The notes below the pieces were generated by a model. The model saw only the letters and a list, made by a program, of their open reading frames with translations, did not search any database and was not told where the DNA came from. Position numbers and translations under genes: made by a program. A DNA stretch of 64,000 nt from Brumimicrobium mesophilum (GTDB lineage Bacteria; Bacteroidota; Bacteroidia; Flavobacteriales_D; Crocinitomicaceae): assembly GCF_003025005.1 (NCBI RefSeq), contig NZ_PVSS01000005.1:186001-250000 (forward strand), given 5' to 3'. This document shows, piece by piece, positions 1 to 8,837 of this stretch. The stretch's first letter is position 1. The number at the start of each line of letters is the position of its first letter.

Positions 1-1012
1 GCTTAAAGTGATAACTCCAAAAACGACCTCCTGAAGGCTCAGATTTCCCGGTGAATTTAAACAATCCTCTAAATTGATACCCAGTTATATCACCGATTTT
101 TAATTTTTCGAATTTTGGAAGAACTGCAGGATGATTTTGAGTCCCCATATAAACTCCCTCCATTTCATGACTCGTGTAATATTTCAATATAGTATCACGC
201 ATCATCATTAAATTGTAAGGATTTAACTGCCTTTCATCCGTGTACGGATATTGCCAAACCATAACTCCACTTTGAATAAAATTTGCTCTTGAAGTACTGT
301 AAGCACCAGAAGTTTCCATTTCCATTTGACGTGTTCTATCAGGAAACATAATAATAGCATATTCGTCATCAATTGATTCGTAGCTAAATTTAGATGGCAA
401 TGTTAAATCTATTCCAAATTTAGATTTCAATTTATTTCGTGTGGTTGCATTCTTTTTTGAAGGATGTCTGTAATATTCTCTTTTCCATTCTTGTCGATCA
501 TAAACTTGAAAAAGGTAATCAACTTCTTTTAATAACAAATCATACAAATCACTTATGTCATGCGCTTGAAGCTTGGTGTAAATTTGCGTTTTAGCATAAT
601 AGTTTTCATACACATGCATTGTTGGAGCTCCTTTTTCAATCTTCTCATCAATTTTTAGTTCAACAACATTTCTTAAGCGCGTTGACAAACGTTTAAAATC
701 TTGTGGAGAACGTTGATAGACTTCAAAATATGGAGTTTTTGGATAAAATGGTCGAATTGGCGCTGCAAATATTGAGTCAAAGAGAAAAGCAATTTCGTCA
801 ATATATTCTGTTGGCTCAGCAACAACAATCAATCTTCCTGGCTTACCAGTATATTGAGAAACAGAACCTGCATTAATAATTTTCCTACCTCCTTTTTGGG
901 TAGAATCCTGAGCAATTTCAGCTTGAGTAGAAGTTTCATTTTTAGGCTGATTTTCATCTAAACATGAAGAGCAAACGAGTAGTAATGATAGAAAAGCAAA
1001 GCAATATTTCAT
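1..1012 (-). CDS. DUF4837 family lipoprotein, 3' end outside window
   Basis: This reading frame starts at the ATG at 1012 and is still open at the left edge, so the C-terminus is missing (about 337 residues are visible). It begins with a lipoprotein signal: a hydrophobic stretch ending LVCSSC, with the modified cysteine at residue 17. A Ser/Thr/Gln-rich linker follows, then a domain containing GRLIVVAEPTEYID and, later, GVYMGTQNHP. These resemble the DUF4837 proteins of Flavobacteriia, whose function is unknown. It is the last visible gene of the tatA-gatA-transglycosylase operon, 73 bases downstream of the LysM transglycosylase. That position suggests a cell-envelope role, which is inference. 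Family assignment is from memory of its characteristic sequence and neighbourhood. Confidence 0.8.
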   Translation of the reverse strand, partial: MKYCFAFLSLLLVCSSCLDENQPKNETSTQAEIAQDSTQKGGRKIINAGSVSQYTGKPGRLIVVAEPTEYIDEIAFLFDSIFAAPIRPFYPKTPYFEVYQRSPQDFKRLSTRLRNVVELKIDEKIEKGAPTMHVYENYYAKTQIYTKLQAHDISDLYDLLLKEVDYLFQVYDRQEWKREYYRHPSKKNATTRNKLKSKFGIDLTLPSKFSYESIDDEYAIIMFPDRTRQMEMETSGAYSTSRANFIQSGVMVWQYPYTDERQLNPYNLMMMRDTILKYYTSHEMEGVYMGTQNHPAVLPKFEKLKIGDITGYQFRGLFKFTGKSEPSGGRFWSYHFK

Positions 1013-1085
1013 ATTCTAAATGTTTTTTTGAATAAAATCAATTACAAAAACTGTGCTAAAACATCACGAATAAAGTAATTGTCGC

Positions 1086-2561
1086 CTATTTCACACGGAT
1101 TTTTTGTCCCACTTTTAAATCCCTATGATTTAGTCCAGGATTTAATTTTTCTAATTGTTCAACAGAAATTCCAGTACGATTGGCAATTGCCCATAAGCTT
1201 TCACCTTGTTTTATTGTATGCATTTGAGCACCTGAAGGTGGTGTTTTTGTTGAAGTAGAATTACTCGCTTGTTGAACTTGTGGTTTCGGTGCTGCACCTT
1301 TACCATAAATCTTTAATTTCTGTCCAATTGCCAAACGCGTAGATCGCAAATTATTCCAATCCATAATTTCTCGAACCTTAACACCATATTGATCAGCTAT
1401 AACTCCTAAGGATTGCCCTCTTCTTACAGAATGAACCGTCATTTCATTACTTAGCTTCTCTTCTTCTGGAACGCTTTCATAAATTAAGGAGTCCAAGGTG
1501 TAAATACTGTCCTCCATACTCACCCATTTCCCTACATATTGAATTGGAATAGAAATACATTGTGGTGGTGTAGTTTTAGGAATGTATGTTGTTTTATAAA
1601 TAGGGTTTAGCGCTTGAATCTCTTCAACTGGCCACTTAATTAATGAATCAATAACATTCATATGCATCCCTTTATTTAAGCAAACTGTATCAGTTTCGAA
1701 GTCAAAAACTTTGGCTTCCCTCGCAACAACGTTATGTTCCGCATGATAAGTTAGCATATATGACATGGCTATAAAATTAGGGACATATCCTTGTGTTTCT
1801 CTTGGTAAAAAAGGACGAATTTCCCAATAGGTCATTTTACCTCCAGAACGACGGATAGCTTTATTGACATTTCCTGGGCCAGCATTGTAAGCTGCCAATG
1901 CCATATTCCAATCACCATACAAACTATGCAACTTTTTTAAATACAAACATGCTGCTTCAGTGGCTAATTCTGGATCCATTCTTTCATCAATGTAAGAATT
2001 TTGATCCAAGCCATAGTATTTTCCTGTACGATACATGAATTGCCAAAGACCTAACGCCCCTGCTCTTGACTTTATTTGTGGACGTAAACCACTTTCAATA
2101 ACTGATAAATATTTTAACTCAATAGGAAGATTATGCATTGCTAGTTTTTCTTCAAACATTGTAAAATACAATTTCGAACGACCTAAAACAACACTTGTAA
2201 ACCCTCTTCTATTTTTGGTAAAGAATTTTAAAACGCTTAAAACATCAGAATTACAATCCAGTTGAAATGGACTCATCTCATTCATTTCATTAAGACGCTG
2301 GCAATAAACAGAATCTGGAAATTCCGGAACATCTTCTTCATCGTAACCCAAAGATTTGATAATTGAATCTGTTTGGCGATCTGTAGATGAATAATCTCTA
2401 TAATATCCTTCTAAAGTACTTTCTACAACTCTTAAAAACTGTTCATATTCTACAACTTCAGCAGTATCTTTTGCTATAATAGTATCCGTTTGAGAATAAA
2501 CAGAAAAGCCAATAAATAGCATTGAAATTTGAACTGTTATATACTTTAAGTGTCTTATCAT
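1086..2561 (-). CDS. Lytic murein transglycosylase (MltD-like) with two LysM domains
   Basis: The 491-residue exported protein is predicted to cleave the glycan strands of peptidoglycan. A signal peptide (residues 1-23, ending VYSQ) is followed by an acidic linker. A GH23/SLT lysozyme-like domain covers about 135-300, with the catalytic glutamate in VIESG at E156, then ALGLWQFM and AAYNAGPGNV. Two LysM peptidoglycan-binding repeats lie at about 375-420 and 446-491, the second starting HTIKQGESLWAIA. The start codon directly abuts the gatA stop, so the two are co-transcribed and may be translationally coupled. The layout is that of MltD-type enzymes. A second SLT protein without clear LysM repeats lies at 13561-14487. 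Confidence 0.93.
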   Translation of the reverse strand: MIRHLKYITVQISMLFIGFSVYSQTDTIIAKDTAEVVEYEQFLRVVESTLEGYYRDYSSTDRQTDSIIKSLGYDEEDVPEFPDSVYCQRLNEMNEMSPFQLDCNSDVLSVLKFFTKNRRGFTSVVLGRSKLYFTMFEEKLAMHNLPIELKYLSVIESGLRPQIKSRAGALGLWQFMYRTGKYYGLDQNSYIDERMDPELATEAACLYLKKLHSLYGDWNMALAAYNAGPGNVNKAIRRSGGKMTYWEIRPFLPRETQGYVPNFIAMSYMLTYHAEHNVVAREAKVFDFETDTVCLNKGMHMNVIDSLIKWPVEEIQALNPIYKTTYIPKTTPPQCISIPIQYVGKWVSMEDSIYTLDSLIYESVPEEEKLSNEMTVHSVRRGQSLGVIADQYGVKVREIMDWNNLRSTRLAIGQKLKIYGKGAAPKPQVQQASNSTSTKTPPSGAQMHTIKQGESLWAIANRTGISVEQLEKLNPGLNHRDLKVGQKIRVK

Positions 2562-3971
2562 TTAGCAAAAATCCATTAAGTAAGCTGAAGTATCTAATAA
2601 TTCCTTTTCACCGAAGTGCTTACCAATTAACTGTAATCCAAATGGCATTCCGTTACTGTGCTTACCAATTGGCAAAGATATAGCAGGATTTCCGGCCAAA
2701 TTAGCTTGAACAGTATATATATCTTGCAAGTACATTTGAATTGGATCTTTCACAGAATTTAATTCAAATGCTGTTGTAGGCGTAGTAGGAAGTAAAATCA
2801 CATCATTTTGCTCCAAAATTTCATTTGTACGGTCTTGAATTAATCTTCTAACCTTTTGAGCTTTCGCATAATATGCTTCAAAATAACCTTGTGACAGTAC
2901 AAACGTTCCTGCCATAATTCTTCGTTTTACTTCATCGCCAAAACCTTCAGTACGAGATTTTACATAAGTTTCTTCAACCCCTTTTGCCTCGTTACTTCTG
3001 TAACCAAAGTGAACTCCATCAAAACGAGAAAGATTAGAAGAAGCCTCTGCTGTTGTTAAAACGTAATATGTTGGCACCATTTGCTCTACATAAGCAAAAG
3101 AAACAGGAATTAACTCGTGTCCGTCTGCTCGTAAACAGTTTATCAACTGTTCAATTCTTTCTTTTATTTCAGTGTCGATTCCATCACTATCTAACGTCTC
3201 TTTGATGTATGCAATCTTAAGCTTATTTTTCAGTGGGTTTGGAGCCAATGCAGGAACTTCCTTTGAAGAAGCTGTTCCGTCATACTCATCTTCTCCAGCC
3301 ATAATTTCAGTCACCAATGCAATATCGGCAACATCATTTCCAATTGGTCCAATTTGATCAAATGAAGAGGCATAGGCAATTAAACCGTAGCGACTAATTC
3401 TACCATAAGTTGGCTTAAGTCCGATTGTACCAGTAAAAGATGCAGGCTGGCGGATTGAACCTCCTGTATCACTACCTAAAGCGACAGTACATAAGTCTCC
3501 AGCCACTGCTGATGCTGAACCACCAGAAGATCCTCCAGGAACGTAATCTTCGTTTAATGCATTTCGAACTACTCCATAAGCCGAGTTTTCATTAGAACTT
3601 CCCATTGCGAATTCATCACAATTAAGTCGACCAATGATTACAGCGTCTTCAGCCAATAACCTTTCAACAGCAGTTGCCGTATAAATTGACTCAAATCCTT
3701 CTAAAATTTTGGATGCAGCGGAAACCTTATGTCCTTTGTAGCATAAATTATCTTTAATTCCGATAACCATTCCTGCTAATCGACCTGCGGTTCCATTTTT
3801 GATTTTTTCATCAACAGCTAAAGCTTGTTCTTTTGCTGAAGTTTCAAAAACTTCTAAAAACGCATTTAAATCTTTTCGTTCTTCGATATTATTCAAATAG
3901 CATTGAAGAATATCTTGAACAGTCCGTCCTTTTTCAAGGGCAGACTTTATATCTGTAAAAGTTTTATACAT
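2562..3971 (-). CDS. gatA: Asp-tRNA(Asn)/Glu-tRNA(Gln) amidotransferase subunit A
   Basis: This 469-residue amidase-signature protein is the glutaminase subunit of GatCAB, which converts mischarged Glu-tRNA(Gln) or Asp-tRNA(Asn) to the cognate amide form in the cytoplasm. The Lys-cisSer-Ser triad is visible: K73 in GIKDNL, S148 in PGGSSGGSA, and nucleophile S172 in SDTGGSIRQPAS. Their spacing matches characterised GatA proteins. Length is normal for GatA. gatB and gatC are not in the window. The gene follows tatA by 17 bases and abuts the lytic transglycosylase. Other amidase-signature enzymes are possible, but full-length similarity and the GRISRYGLIAYASSFDQIGP segment fit GatA well. Confidence 0.95.
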   Translation of the reverse strand: MYKTFTDIKSALEKGRTVQDILQCYLNNIEERKDLNAFLEVFETSAKEQALAVDEKIKNGTAGRLAGMVIGIKDNLCYKGHKVSAASKILEGFESIYTATAVERLLAEDAVIIGRLNCDEFAMGSSNENSAYGVVRNALNEDYVPGGSSGGSASAVAGDLCTVALGSDTGGSIRQPASFTGTIGLKPTYGRISRYGLIAYASSFDQIGPIGNDVADIALVTEIMAGEDEYDGTASSKEVPALAPNPLKNKLKIAYIKETLDSDGIDTEIKERIEQLINCLRADGHELIPVSFAYVEQMVPTYYVLTTAEASSNLSRFDGVHFGYRSNEAKGVEETYVKSRTEGFGDEVKRRIMAGTFVLSQGYFEAYYAKAQKVRRLIQDRTNEILEQNDVILLPTTPTTAFELNSVKDPIQMYLQDIYTVQANLAGNPAISLPIGKHSNGMPFGLQLIGKHFGEKELLDTSAYLMDFC

Positions 3972-3988
3972 GAATAAGGGATTTTATC

Positions 3989-4171
3989 CTATTTCTTGTT
4001 GCTTTCATTTTCTCTACCTGGCTCTTCGTCCTCTTTGGTAGCTTCCTTGAAATCTTTCATTCCTTTTCCTAAACCTTTCATCAGTTCAGGAATTTTTTTA
4101 CCTCCAAAAAGAAGTAAAATAACTACTACAACTAGAACAATTTGCCAAGTACCAAACATTCCTAAAATCAT
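3989..4171 (-). CDS. tatA: Sec-independent translocase subunit TatA/TatE
   Basis: A 60-residue protein with one N-terminal membrane helix (about residues 7-22, rich in Val, Leu and Ile). It continues with FGGKKIPELMKGLGKGMKDF, the TatA hinge and amphipathic helix, and ends in a charged, disordered tail. TatA oligomers form the pore for folded twin-arginine substrates in the inner membrane. It is the first gene of the operon tatA-gatA-transglycosylase-DUF4837 and has its own promoter just upstream. The signature is clear. It cannot be separated from TatE or TatB by sequence alone, but the short length and FGGKK motif favour TatA/E. Confidence 0.93.
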   Translation of the reverse strand: MILGMFGTWQIVLVVVVILLLFGGKKIPELMKGLGKGMKDFKEATKEDEEPGRENESNKK

Positions 4172-4193
4172 ATCGTTTCAAATTTATTTTCAG

Positions 4194-4201
4194 CAAAGTT
4201 A
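4194..4201 (-). promoter_or_regulatory. Candidate -7 box of the tatA operon promoter
   Basis: Read on the minus strand, TAACTTTG matches the Bacteroidota -7 consensus TAnnTTTG exactly. It ends 22 bases before the tatA ATG. I see no good -33 TTG at the expected distance, so only the -7 half is supported. Confidence 0.5.
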
Positions 4202-4268
4202 CGCAATACTTTATAAATCTACGACCATAGCGAATAAAGTTTGTGAAGAAATTAAAATGGGAAATTTT

Positions 4269-4296
4269 GGAGAATGTTGGAGAATGTTGGAGAATG
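4269..4296 (+). repeat. Short 10-bp tandem repeat (2.8 copies)
   Basis: The unit GGAGAATGTT is present twice in full and once in part, back to back. It lies in the gap between the divergent tatA and YhiN-like genes, upstream of the latter's promoter. It is probably a slippage-prone microsatellite with no assigned role. Confidence 0.7.
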
Positions 4297-4395
4297 AAAA
4301 GTTAAAAGTGAAAAATGTTGGCGAATGGTAAATGAAGAAATAGAAATCCAAAATGATGAATAGTTCGGGAAATAAAGATTAGACAAATTTGACAA

Positions 4396-4424
4396 TTGTG
4401 ATTGAATTTCGATTACTAACTTTG
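4396..4424 (+). promoter_or_regulatory. Promoter of the YhiN-like flavoprotein gene
   Basis: TTG at 4396-4398, an 18-bp spacer and TAACTTTG at 4417-4424 fit the Bacteroidota promoter consensus. The predicted start of transcription, about 7 bases later, leaves a leader of only about 12 bases before the ATG at 4443. Confidence 0.65.
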
Positions 4425-4442
4425 CGACCAAATAAGTAGAAA

Positions 4443-5651
4443 ATGAAAATTGGAATAATTGGAGGTGGTGCAGCAGGTTTTTTTGCTGCCATTCAAGCAA
4501 AAACGAATCATCCTGACAGCACAGTAATTATTCTTGAGAAATCCAAGAAACTTTTAGCGAAGGTTAAAATCTCTGGTGGTGGAAGATGTAATGTTACCAA
4601 TGCAACTACTTCAATTTCTGAATTAAGTAAAGCTTATCCGCGTGGTGGAAAGCAACTTAAAAAACTATTCCAAGCATTCAACACTTTACATACCCATGAA
4701 TGGTTTACCTCACGTGGTGTGGAACTTTACGCCCAAGAAGATGGACGCGTATTTCCTGTTTCGGACAACTCCCAATCTATTATTGATTGTTTGATGGATG
4801 AAGTGAATAAATTAGGAATTACCATAAAAACGGAAACTTCTGTAAAGAAACTAGAAACCACAGTAGAAGGAATCAACGTCTTTTTGGATGAAAAAAACAG
4901 CTTATTTTTCAATAAAGTGATTGTGGCCGCTGGTGGAAGTCCTAAGAAAAGCGGTTTGCAATGGCTAGAGGATTTAGGTCATGAAATTAAGAACCCGGTT
5001 CCTAGTTTGTTCACATTTAATATGCCGAAAGAAAAAGTTAATACTTTGATGGGCGTAGCGGTTGAAAATGCTACAACTCGAATTCAAGGTGAGAAATTGG
5101 TTGGAAATGGGCCTTTATTGATTACGCATTGGGGAATGAGTGGCCCAGCGGTTTTGGTTCTTTCATCTTTTGGCGCAAGACTATTAGCTGATAAAAACTA
5201 TCAATTTAATCTTCAAGTGAATTGGACAAATGAGCAAAATCAAGAAATTGTAAGAGAAGAAATTCAAAAAATAATCTCGGAACACGGTCAAAAGCAAGTA
5301 CAAAATATTCGTCCTTACAATTTACCCTCTAGATTATGGCATTTCTTACTTGAAAAAGCTGAACTTCCACTTGTTCAAAAATGGGATGAGATTGGGAAAA
5401 AAGGAGTCCATAAATTAATTGAAGTTCTTGCAAATGATGTTTACGATGTTAGAGGAAAAACAACTTTCAAAGAAGAATTTGTGACTTGTGGTGGCGTGAG
5501 CTTGAATAGCGTAAATATGAAAACACTAGAAAGTAAACACATGTCTGGATTATATTTCGCAGGAGAAATTTTAGATATTGATGCGATAACCGGAGGATAT
5601 AATTTTCAAGCGGCTTGGACTACTGGTTTTGTGGCTGGGAAACTTAAATAG
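4443..5651 (+). CDS. NAD(P)/FAD-dependent oxidoreductase, YhiN/HI0933 family
   Basis: A 402-residue cytoplasmic flavoprotein. The N-terminus MKIGIIGGGAAGFFAA is a classical FAD-binding Rossmann GxGxxG motif. It is followed by the family motif KISGGGRCNVTN near residue 45, and by the C-terminal segment DAITGGYNFQAAWTTG, where the second FAD-contacting region lies. This family is annotated as YhiN or aminoacetone-oxidase-like. Its physiological substrate is not settled, so the reaction is left open. It is monocistronic, with its own promoter at 4396-4424, divergent from tatA. The ATG chosen starts directly at the dinucleotide-binding strand, as in relatives. Confidence 0.9.
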   Translation: MKIGIIGGGAAGFFAAIQAKTNHPDSTVIILEKSKKLLAKVKISGGGRCNVTNATTSISELSKAYPRGGKQLKKLFQAFNTLHTHEWFTSRGVELYAQEDGRVFPVSDNSQSIIDCLMDEVNKLGITIKTETSVKKLETTVEGINVFLDEKNSLFFNKVIVAAGGSPKKSGLQWLEDLGHEIKNPVPSLFTFNMPKEKVNTLMGVAVENATTRIQGEKLVGNGPLLITHWGMSGPAVLVLSSFGARLLADKNYQFNLQVNWTNEQNQEIVREEIQKIISEHGQKQVQNIRPYNLPSRLWHFLLEKAELPLVQKWDEIGKKGVHKLIEVLANDVYDVRGKTTFKEEFVTCGGVSLNSVNMKTLESKHMSGLYFAGEILDIDAITGGYNFQAAWTTGFVAGKLK

Positions 5652-5719
5652 TTAATTACGAATTGTAGGGTGTAGATAAAAAGTAAGATAGACGCAATTC
5701 ACAATGAACTAATTGGAAT

Positions 5720-5747
5720 AAAAAAATCCAACCTAAAATAGATTGGA
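5720..5747 (-). terminator. Rho-independent terminator of the 5782-8198 operon
   Basis: Arms at 5727-5734 and 5740-5747 pair over 7 of 8 positions around a 5-base loop. Read on the minus strand, the hairpin is followed by seven T residues (5726-5720). It sits 35 bases downstream of the lipoprotein stop codon. Confidence 0.7.
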
Positions 5748-5781
5748 CTTTGTGATCTTTTAAAAATGTAAGGATTAGAAT

Positions 5782-7059
5782 CTAATCTTTCAGAATCAAC
5801 CTGCAATGCACAATTCCTTGGTTCAATTCGATGTTAGTGCTTGAGAAATTCTTGTTTGAATTTAATGAAATGATTTTCTGCTTGTCCAAACCTTGAGCAA
5901 TCAAATAATTTTTCACTACGATAGAACGTTGGTTGATTAGAGCTAAATCTGTTTCAGTTGTATCGCTTTTATCAACTCTGCTAGACAAATGAAGAATGTA
6001 ATTGCTTTTCTTTGCTTCTTTTACTAATTCAGTTAAGCTTTCCTTGTTGCTTTCATTTAACTCGACAATTGTTGAATCGAAAAATACAGCGTAAAACAAA
6101 GTGTCTGATTCAGAAATATTTGCATTTGAATCGACAGCTGCCTCATCTAAAATAATTGGAGAAGTGCTTGCTTTATTTTGCTTAACATCCTCTCTTGATA
6201 TTGAATCAGAAATCATTTCTAAACTATCGCTTAATGAAATTCCAATTTGTTTATCTTCCTCAATAACAACTTCCGTTGTGTCGATTTGATTAGCATCAAG
6301 AGGAGTGGCCTTTAAATTTGATTCACTTGTATTGATAATTATTGGAGTTTTCGATTTAACTCTTCTTTTATTCGTGTCTGTTACAACGATATTGGTCTTG
6401 TTTAAGCTATCATTTTGTGCTTTTAATTGAAGAATCTGTTCATTTTGAGTCAAAATCCTTGTAGTATCTGCTTTTTTAGAAATAAGAATAGAATTGGTTT
6501 CAACTAAATCATTTTCCTTAATATTCGCTCGATTTATACTATCGTTTCGTTCATTCAACAAGTTAATCTGCTCTTCTTGCGTTAAAATTTTAGTCGTATC
6601 CACCATTTTTACGGAAGAAGAATCTAAACTCTCTAAATATTCTTTTTCTTGGGTGGTTTTAATCCTTGGTAAAGTAGGTTTTTCACTAACCACGATTCTC
6701 TGTGTAATTGTAGTATCCACAGAAATTCTTTCAATCAAATACAAAGTATCTAAATTGCTTTTCGGAAATCCTATTTCGTTCTTTTTACCTATTGAATTTA
6801 GAGTATCTAGAGTGTCCAGAGTATCCAAATTATCATCATTTAGTTTCTCTTCTTTAAAGCGGTCATCATGCTCATCTAAATAATCATCAACATTTGACAA
6901 AGACAAATAATCATCAACTGTCAATTCTTTATTCGAACTTGTATCACTTAATGCTTCACTCCCTGAAAAATAGAGAGAACCGTAGCTCCCTTTATTTGAG
7001 CACGAAGCTAAAATCAACGTTGCTATAAATATTATTCCTATTTTCTTACTCCAATCCAT
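5782..7059 (-). CDS. Asp/Ser/Thr-rich lipoprotein with OmpA-like C-terminal region
   Basis: This 425-residue protein has a lipoprotein signal ending LASC (C20). A long, low-complexity, acidic middle follows, including the run DTLDTLDTL near residue 79. A 27-residue direct repeat starts DTTKILTQ (about 154-180) and DTTRILTQ (about 198-224). The last about 105 residues (DTLFYAVFFDSTIVELNESN onward, with INQRSIVVKNYLIAQGL) resemble an OmpA/MotB-type peptidoglycan-binding fold, though the match is weak. It overlaps the upstream gene by 22 bases, so the two are probably translated together. A role anchoring the outer membrane to peptidoglycan is inference. Confidence 0.75.
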   Translation of the reverse strand: MDWSKKIGIIFIATLILASCSNKGSYGSLYFSGSEALSDTSSNKELTVDDYLSLSNVDDYLDEHDDRFKEEKLNDDNLDTLDTLDTLNSIGKKNEIGFPKSNLDTLYLIERISVDTTITQRIVVSEKPTLPRIKTTQEKEYLESLDSSSVKMVDTTKILTQEEQINLLNERNDSINRANIKENDLVETNSILISKKADTTRILTQNEQILQLKAQNDSLNKTNIVVTDTNKRRVKSKTPIIINTSESNLKATPLDANQIDTTEVVIEEDKQIGISLSDSLEMISDSISREDVKQNKASTSPIILDEAAVDSNANISESDTLFYAVFFDSTIVELNESNKESLTELVKEAKKSNYILHLSSRVDKSDTTETDLALINQRSIVVKNYLIAQGLDKQKIISLNSNKNFSSTNIELNQGIVHCRLILKD

Positions 7060-8198
7060 GCGTCTAATTCTAATGCTACACCAAACGTTGGTATAAACTT
7101 TAATTTATTTGTTGAATTACTTAAATTACTCACCATTAAGGTCCCTGCATTAACTCTAATTACCTTAAAAACATTAACTCCTAAAGCTGCATAAACCGGT
7201 AACTTTATCGTTGGCGCACCATAACGATCGCCATCAGCATCCTCAATTTTAGAGGTCAACACACCCAAAGAAATACCTAAAGAAGTTATCGATTTCCCTT
7301 TGACATTAAATGATCTTTTAAAGGGAATTGTTATTCCAACCCCTGGAGTTAACCCTGTGCTTGATAAATTTACGTTATTAATATTTGAGTTAAGATTCCA
7401 AGCATATAGACCTCCATTAATCGGAAGAGTGAATCTAGCTTTTTTAGTTTTCACACTCGAAATATCATACCTTCTATATTGTTCCACTAATTCAGAAGAA
7501 ACAAATGGCTTTACCTCTGTTAAAATCAACTCTAATAAATAATCGATTTTTTCATTCAACATTGCTGTAGAAATTGAATCTTTTTCAATTCCTTTTTTCT
7601 TACGTAGAATTTTCTTCACCTTAAAATTATCCAGTTTATTGATTTCGTTTTCGACTAGTCCAGACAGTTCTTTAAATTCAATTCCGTTTCTAGATCTTTG
7701 AAGAACTATTCCTTGATGAACAATTTCATTTAACCCTTTAATTAAATCTTTAGCATTATCCACTTCAATATCTTTCCCATCAACTGTGATTTCGCTTCTA
7801 AGTAAATGTTGACTTCTCGTTAATATATTTCCGATAATTCGTTTTTTAGATTCTGTGTCTAAGGATTTAAAAGTTGTCACTGTAAAATCATAAGTTTCAC
7901 CAGCTTCTAAAGGTTGGGTCACCAAGACTTCGAAATTCCCTGAGTTATTATGCAATGATCGATTCCAGCTGTAAACCACAGGGTCATTTCCTGAATTTTC
8001 TTCTTTAATGGTAACTTCCACAAGCTTAATTGAGATATCAACTTCTCCTTCAATCGAAAAAACTTCATTGTCGGGAAGAACAGGAAAGTTTTTAAACGAT
8101 CCATTCTCACTATCGAGTTTAATGATTTGTGATTGTGCATTTGCGTATGCAATTGAAAAGACCGATAAGGTCACAATAAGTAATTGTTTTAATTTCAT
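7038..8198 (-). CDS. Exported protein of unknown function, possible C-terminal membrane barrel
   Basis: A 386-residue protein with a signal peptide (about residues 1-21, ending IAYANAQ). The first about 110 residues look beta-rich, and a lysine-rich helical middle follows. The last about 130 residues alternate short beta segments with glycines (GGLYAWNL, GVGITIPF, LGISLGVL, FGVALELDAW), as in small outer-membrane barrels. I do not recognise a family. It overlaps the OmpA-like lipoprotein gene by 22 bases, which suggests the two products act together at the outer membrane (inference). Confidence 0.7.
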   Translation of the reverse strand: MKLKQLLIVTLSVFSIAYANAQSQIIKLDSENGSFKNFPVLPDNEVFSIEGEVDISIKLVEVTIKEENSGNDPVVYSWNRSLHNNSGNFEVLVTQPLEAGETYDFTVTTFKSLDTESKKRIIGNILTRSQHLLRSEITVDGKDIEVDNAKDLIKGLNEIVHQGIVLQRSRNGIEFKELSGLVENEINKLDNFKVKKILRKKKGIEKDSISTAMLNEKIDYLLELILTEVKPFVSSELVEQYRRYDISSVKTKKARFTLPINGGLYAWNLNSNINNVNLSSTGLTPGVGITIPFKRSFNVKGKSITSLGISLGVLTSKIEDADGDRYGAPTIKLPVYAALGVNVFKVIRVNAGTLMVSNLSNSTNKLKFIPTFGVALELDAWIGVRK

Positions 8199-8217
8199 TT
8201 TCGTATTTATTTATTAG

Positions 8218-8837
8218 AGTGAAATTACACCTAAAATATAGTATAATTAATGTTTTCCTTTTTCGACAAAAAATAAATGCTAATACTGAAAGATTCACTT
8301 AATCATTTCAAAAAAGTCTTTTCCGCATTTATTCGCCGCTCATTAAAAAGTACTCATTATTAAGCTAGGAAGCACCATTGTTGAGGAAGTTTTATATTTT
8401 TTTCTGAAATAAATAACAATACGCTCACCCTTTCAGATAACATGACTTAATTTGAAAAAAGAGTCCACGATGGTTATCGGAACCTCAGTTGCTGAAATCA
8501 TAGATTTTCTCAACTATCGGAATGACAATCGATTGGTTTGAAAGTCAAAAAAGGGAGGAAAAATGAAGCTGCGTGTCATTTTTCCTCCCTTTTTTGATAA
8601 GTCCCTCCCTTAGACTGTCATCCTATGTTTGCAAGACGGATCAATTTAATTGATAATTAGACTTAGTTTGGTAACCTAATTTAAGAAATAGTAGGGTCTC
8701 ATTATTTAATGGTCAATCAAACCTTGATTTAAGTGTGAAAAGTACTGAGATTTAAATGGGTTATCCTAATAATAAACACTAAAAAAAAGCGAACTTGAAA
8801 ACTCAATTCCGCCCTTTAAACTCTTAAATTAAACCAC
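8218..8837. other. Intergenic region, about 620 bp, no gene seen
   Basis: No reading frame with coding character is visible on either strand between the two minus-strand genes. The only clear structure is the long perfect inverted repeat at 8546-8596. The rest is AT-rich sequence without a recognisable RNA gene. Confidence 0.6.
8546..8596. repeat. Perfect 21-bp inverted repeat, terminator-like
   Basis: Arms at 8546-8566 and 8576-8596 are exact reverse complements around a 9-base loop (AGCTGCGTG). The stem core is AAAGGGAGGAAAAATGA, and the arms end in A6/T6. On either strand the transcript would form a hairpin followed by a short U-run, so it could act as a bidirectional terminator. It lies about 240 bases downstream of the META-domain gene's stop. 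Confidence 0.75.
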
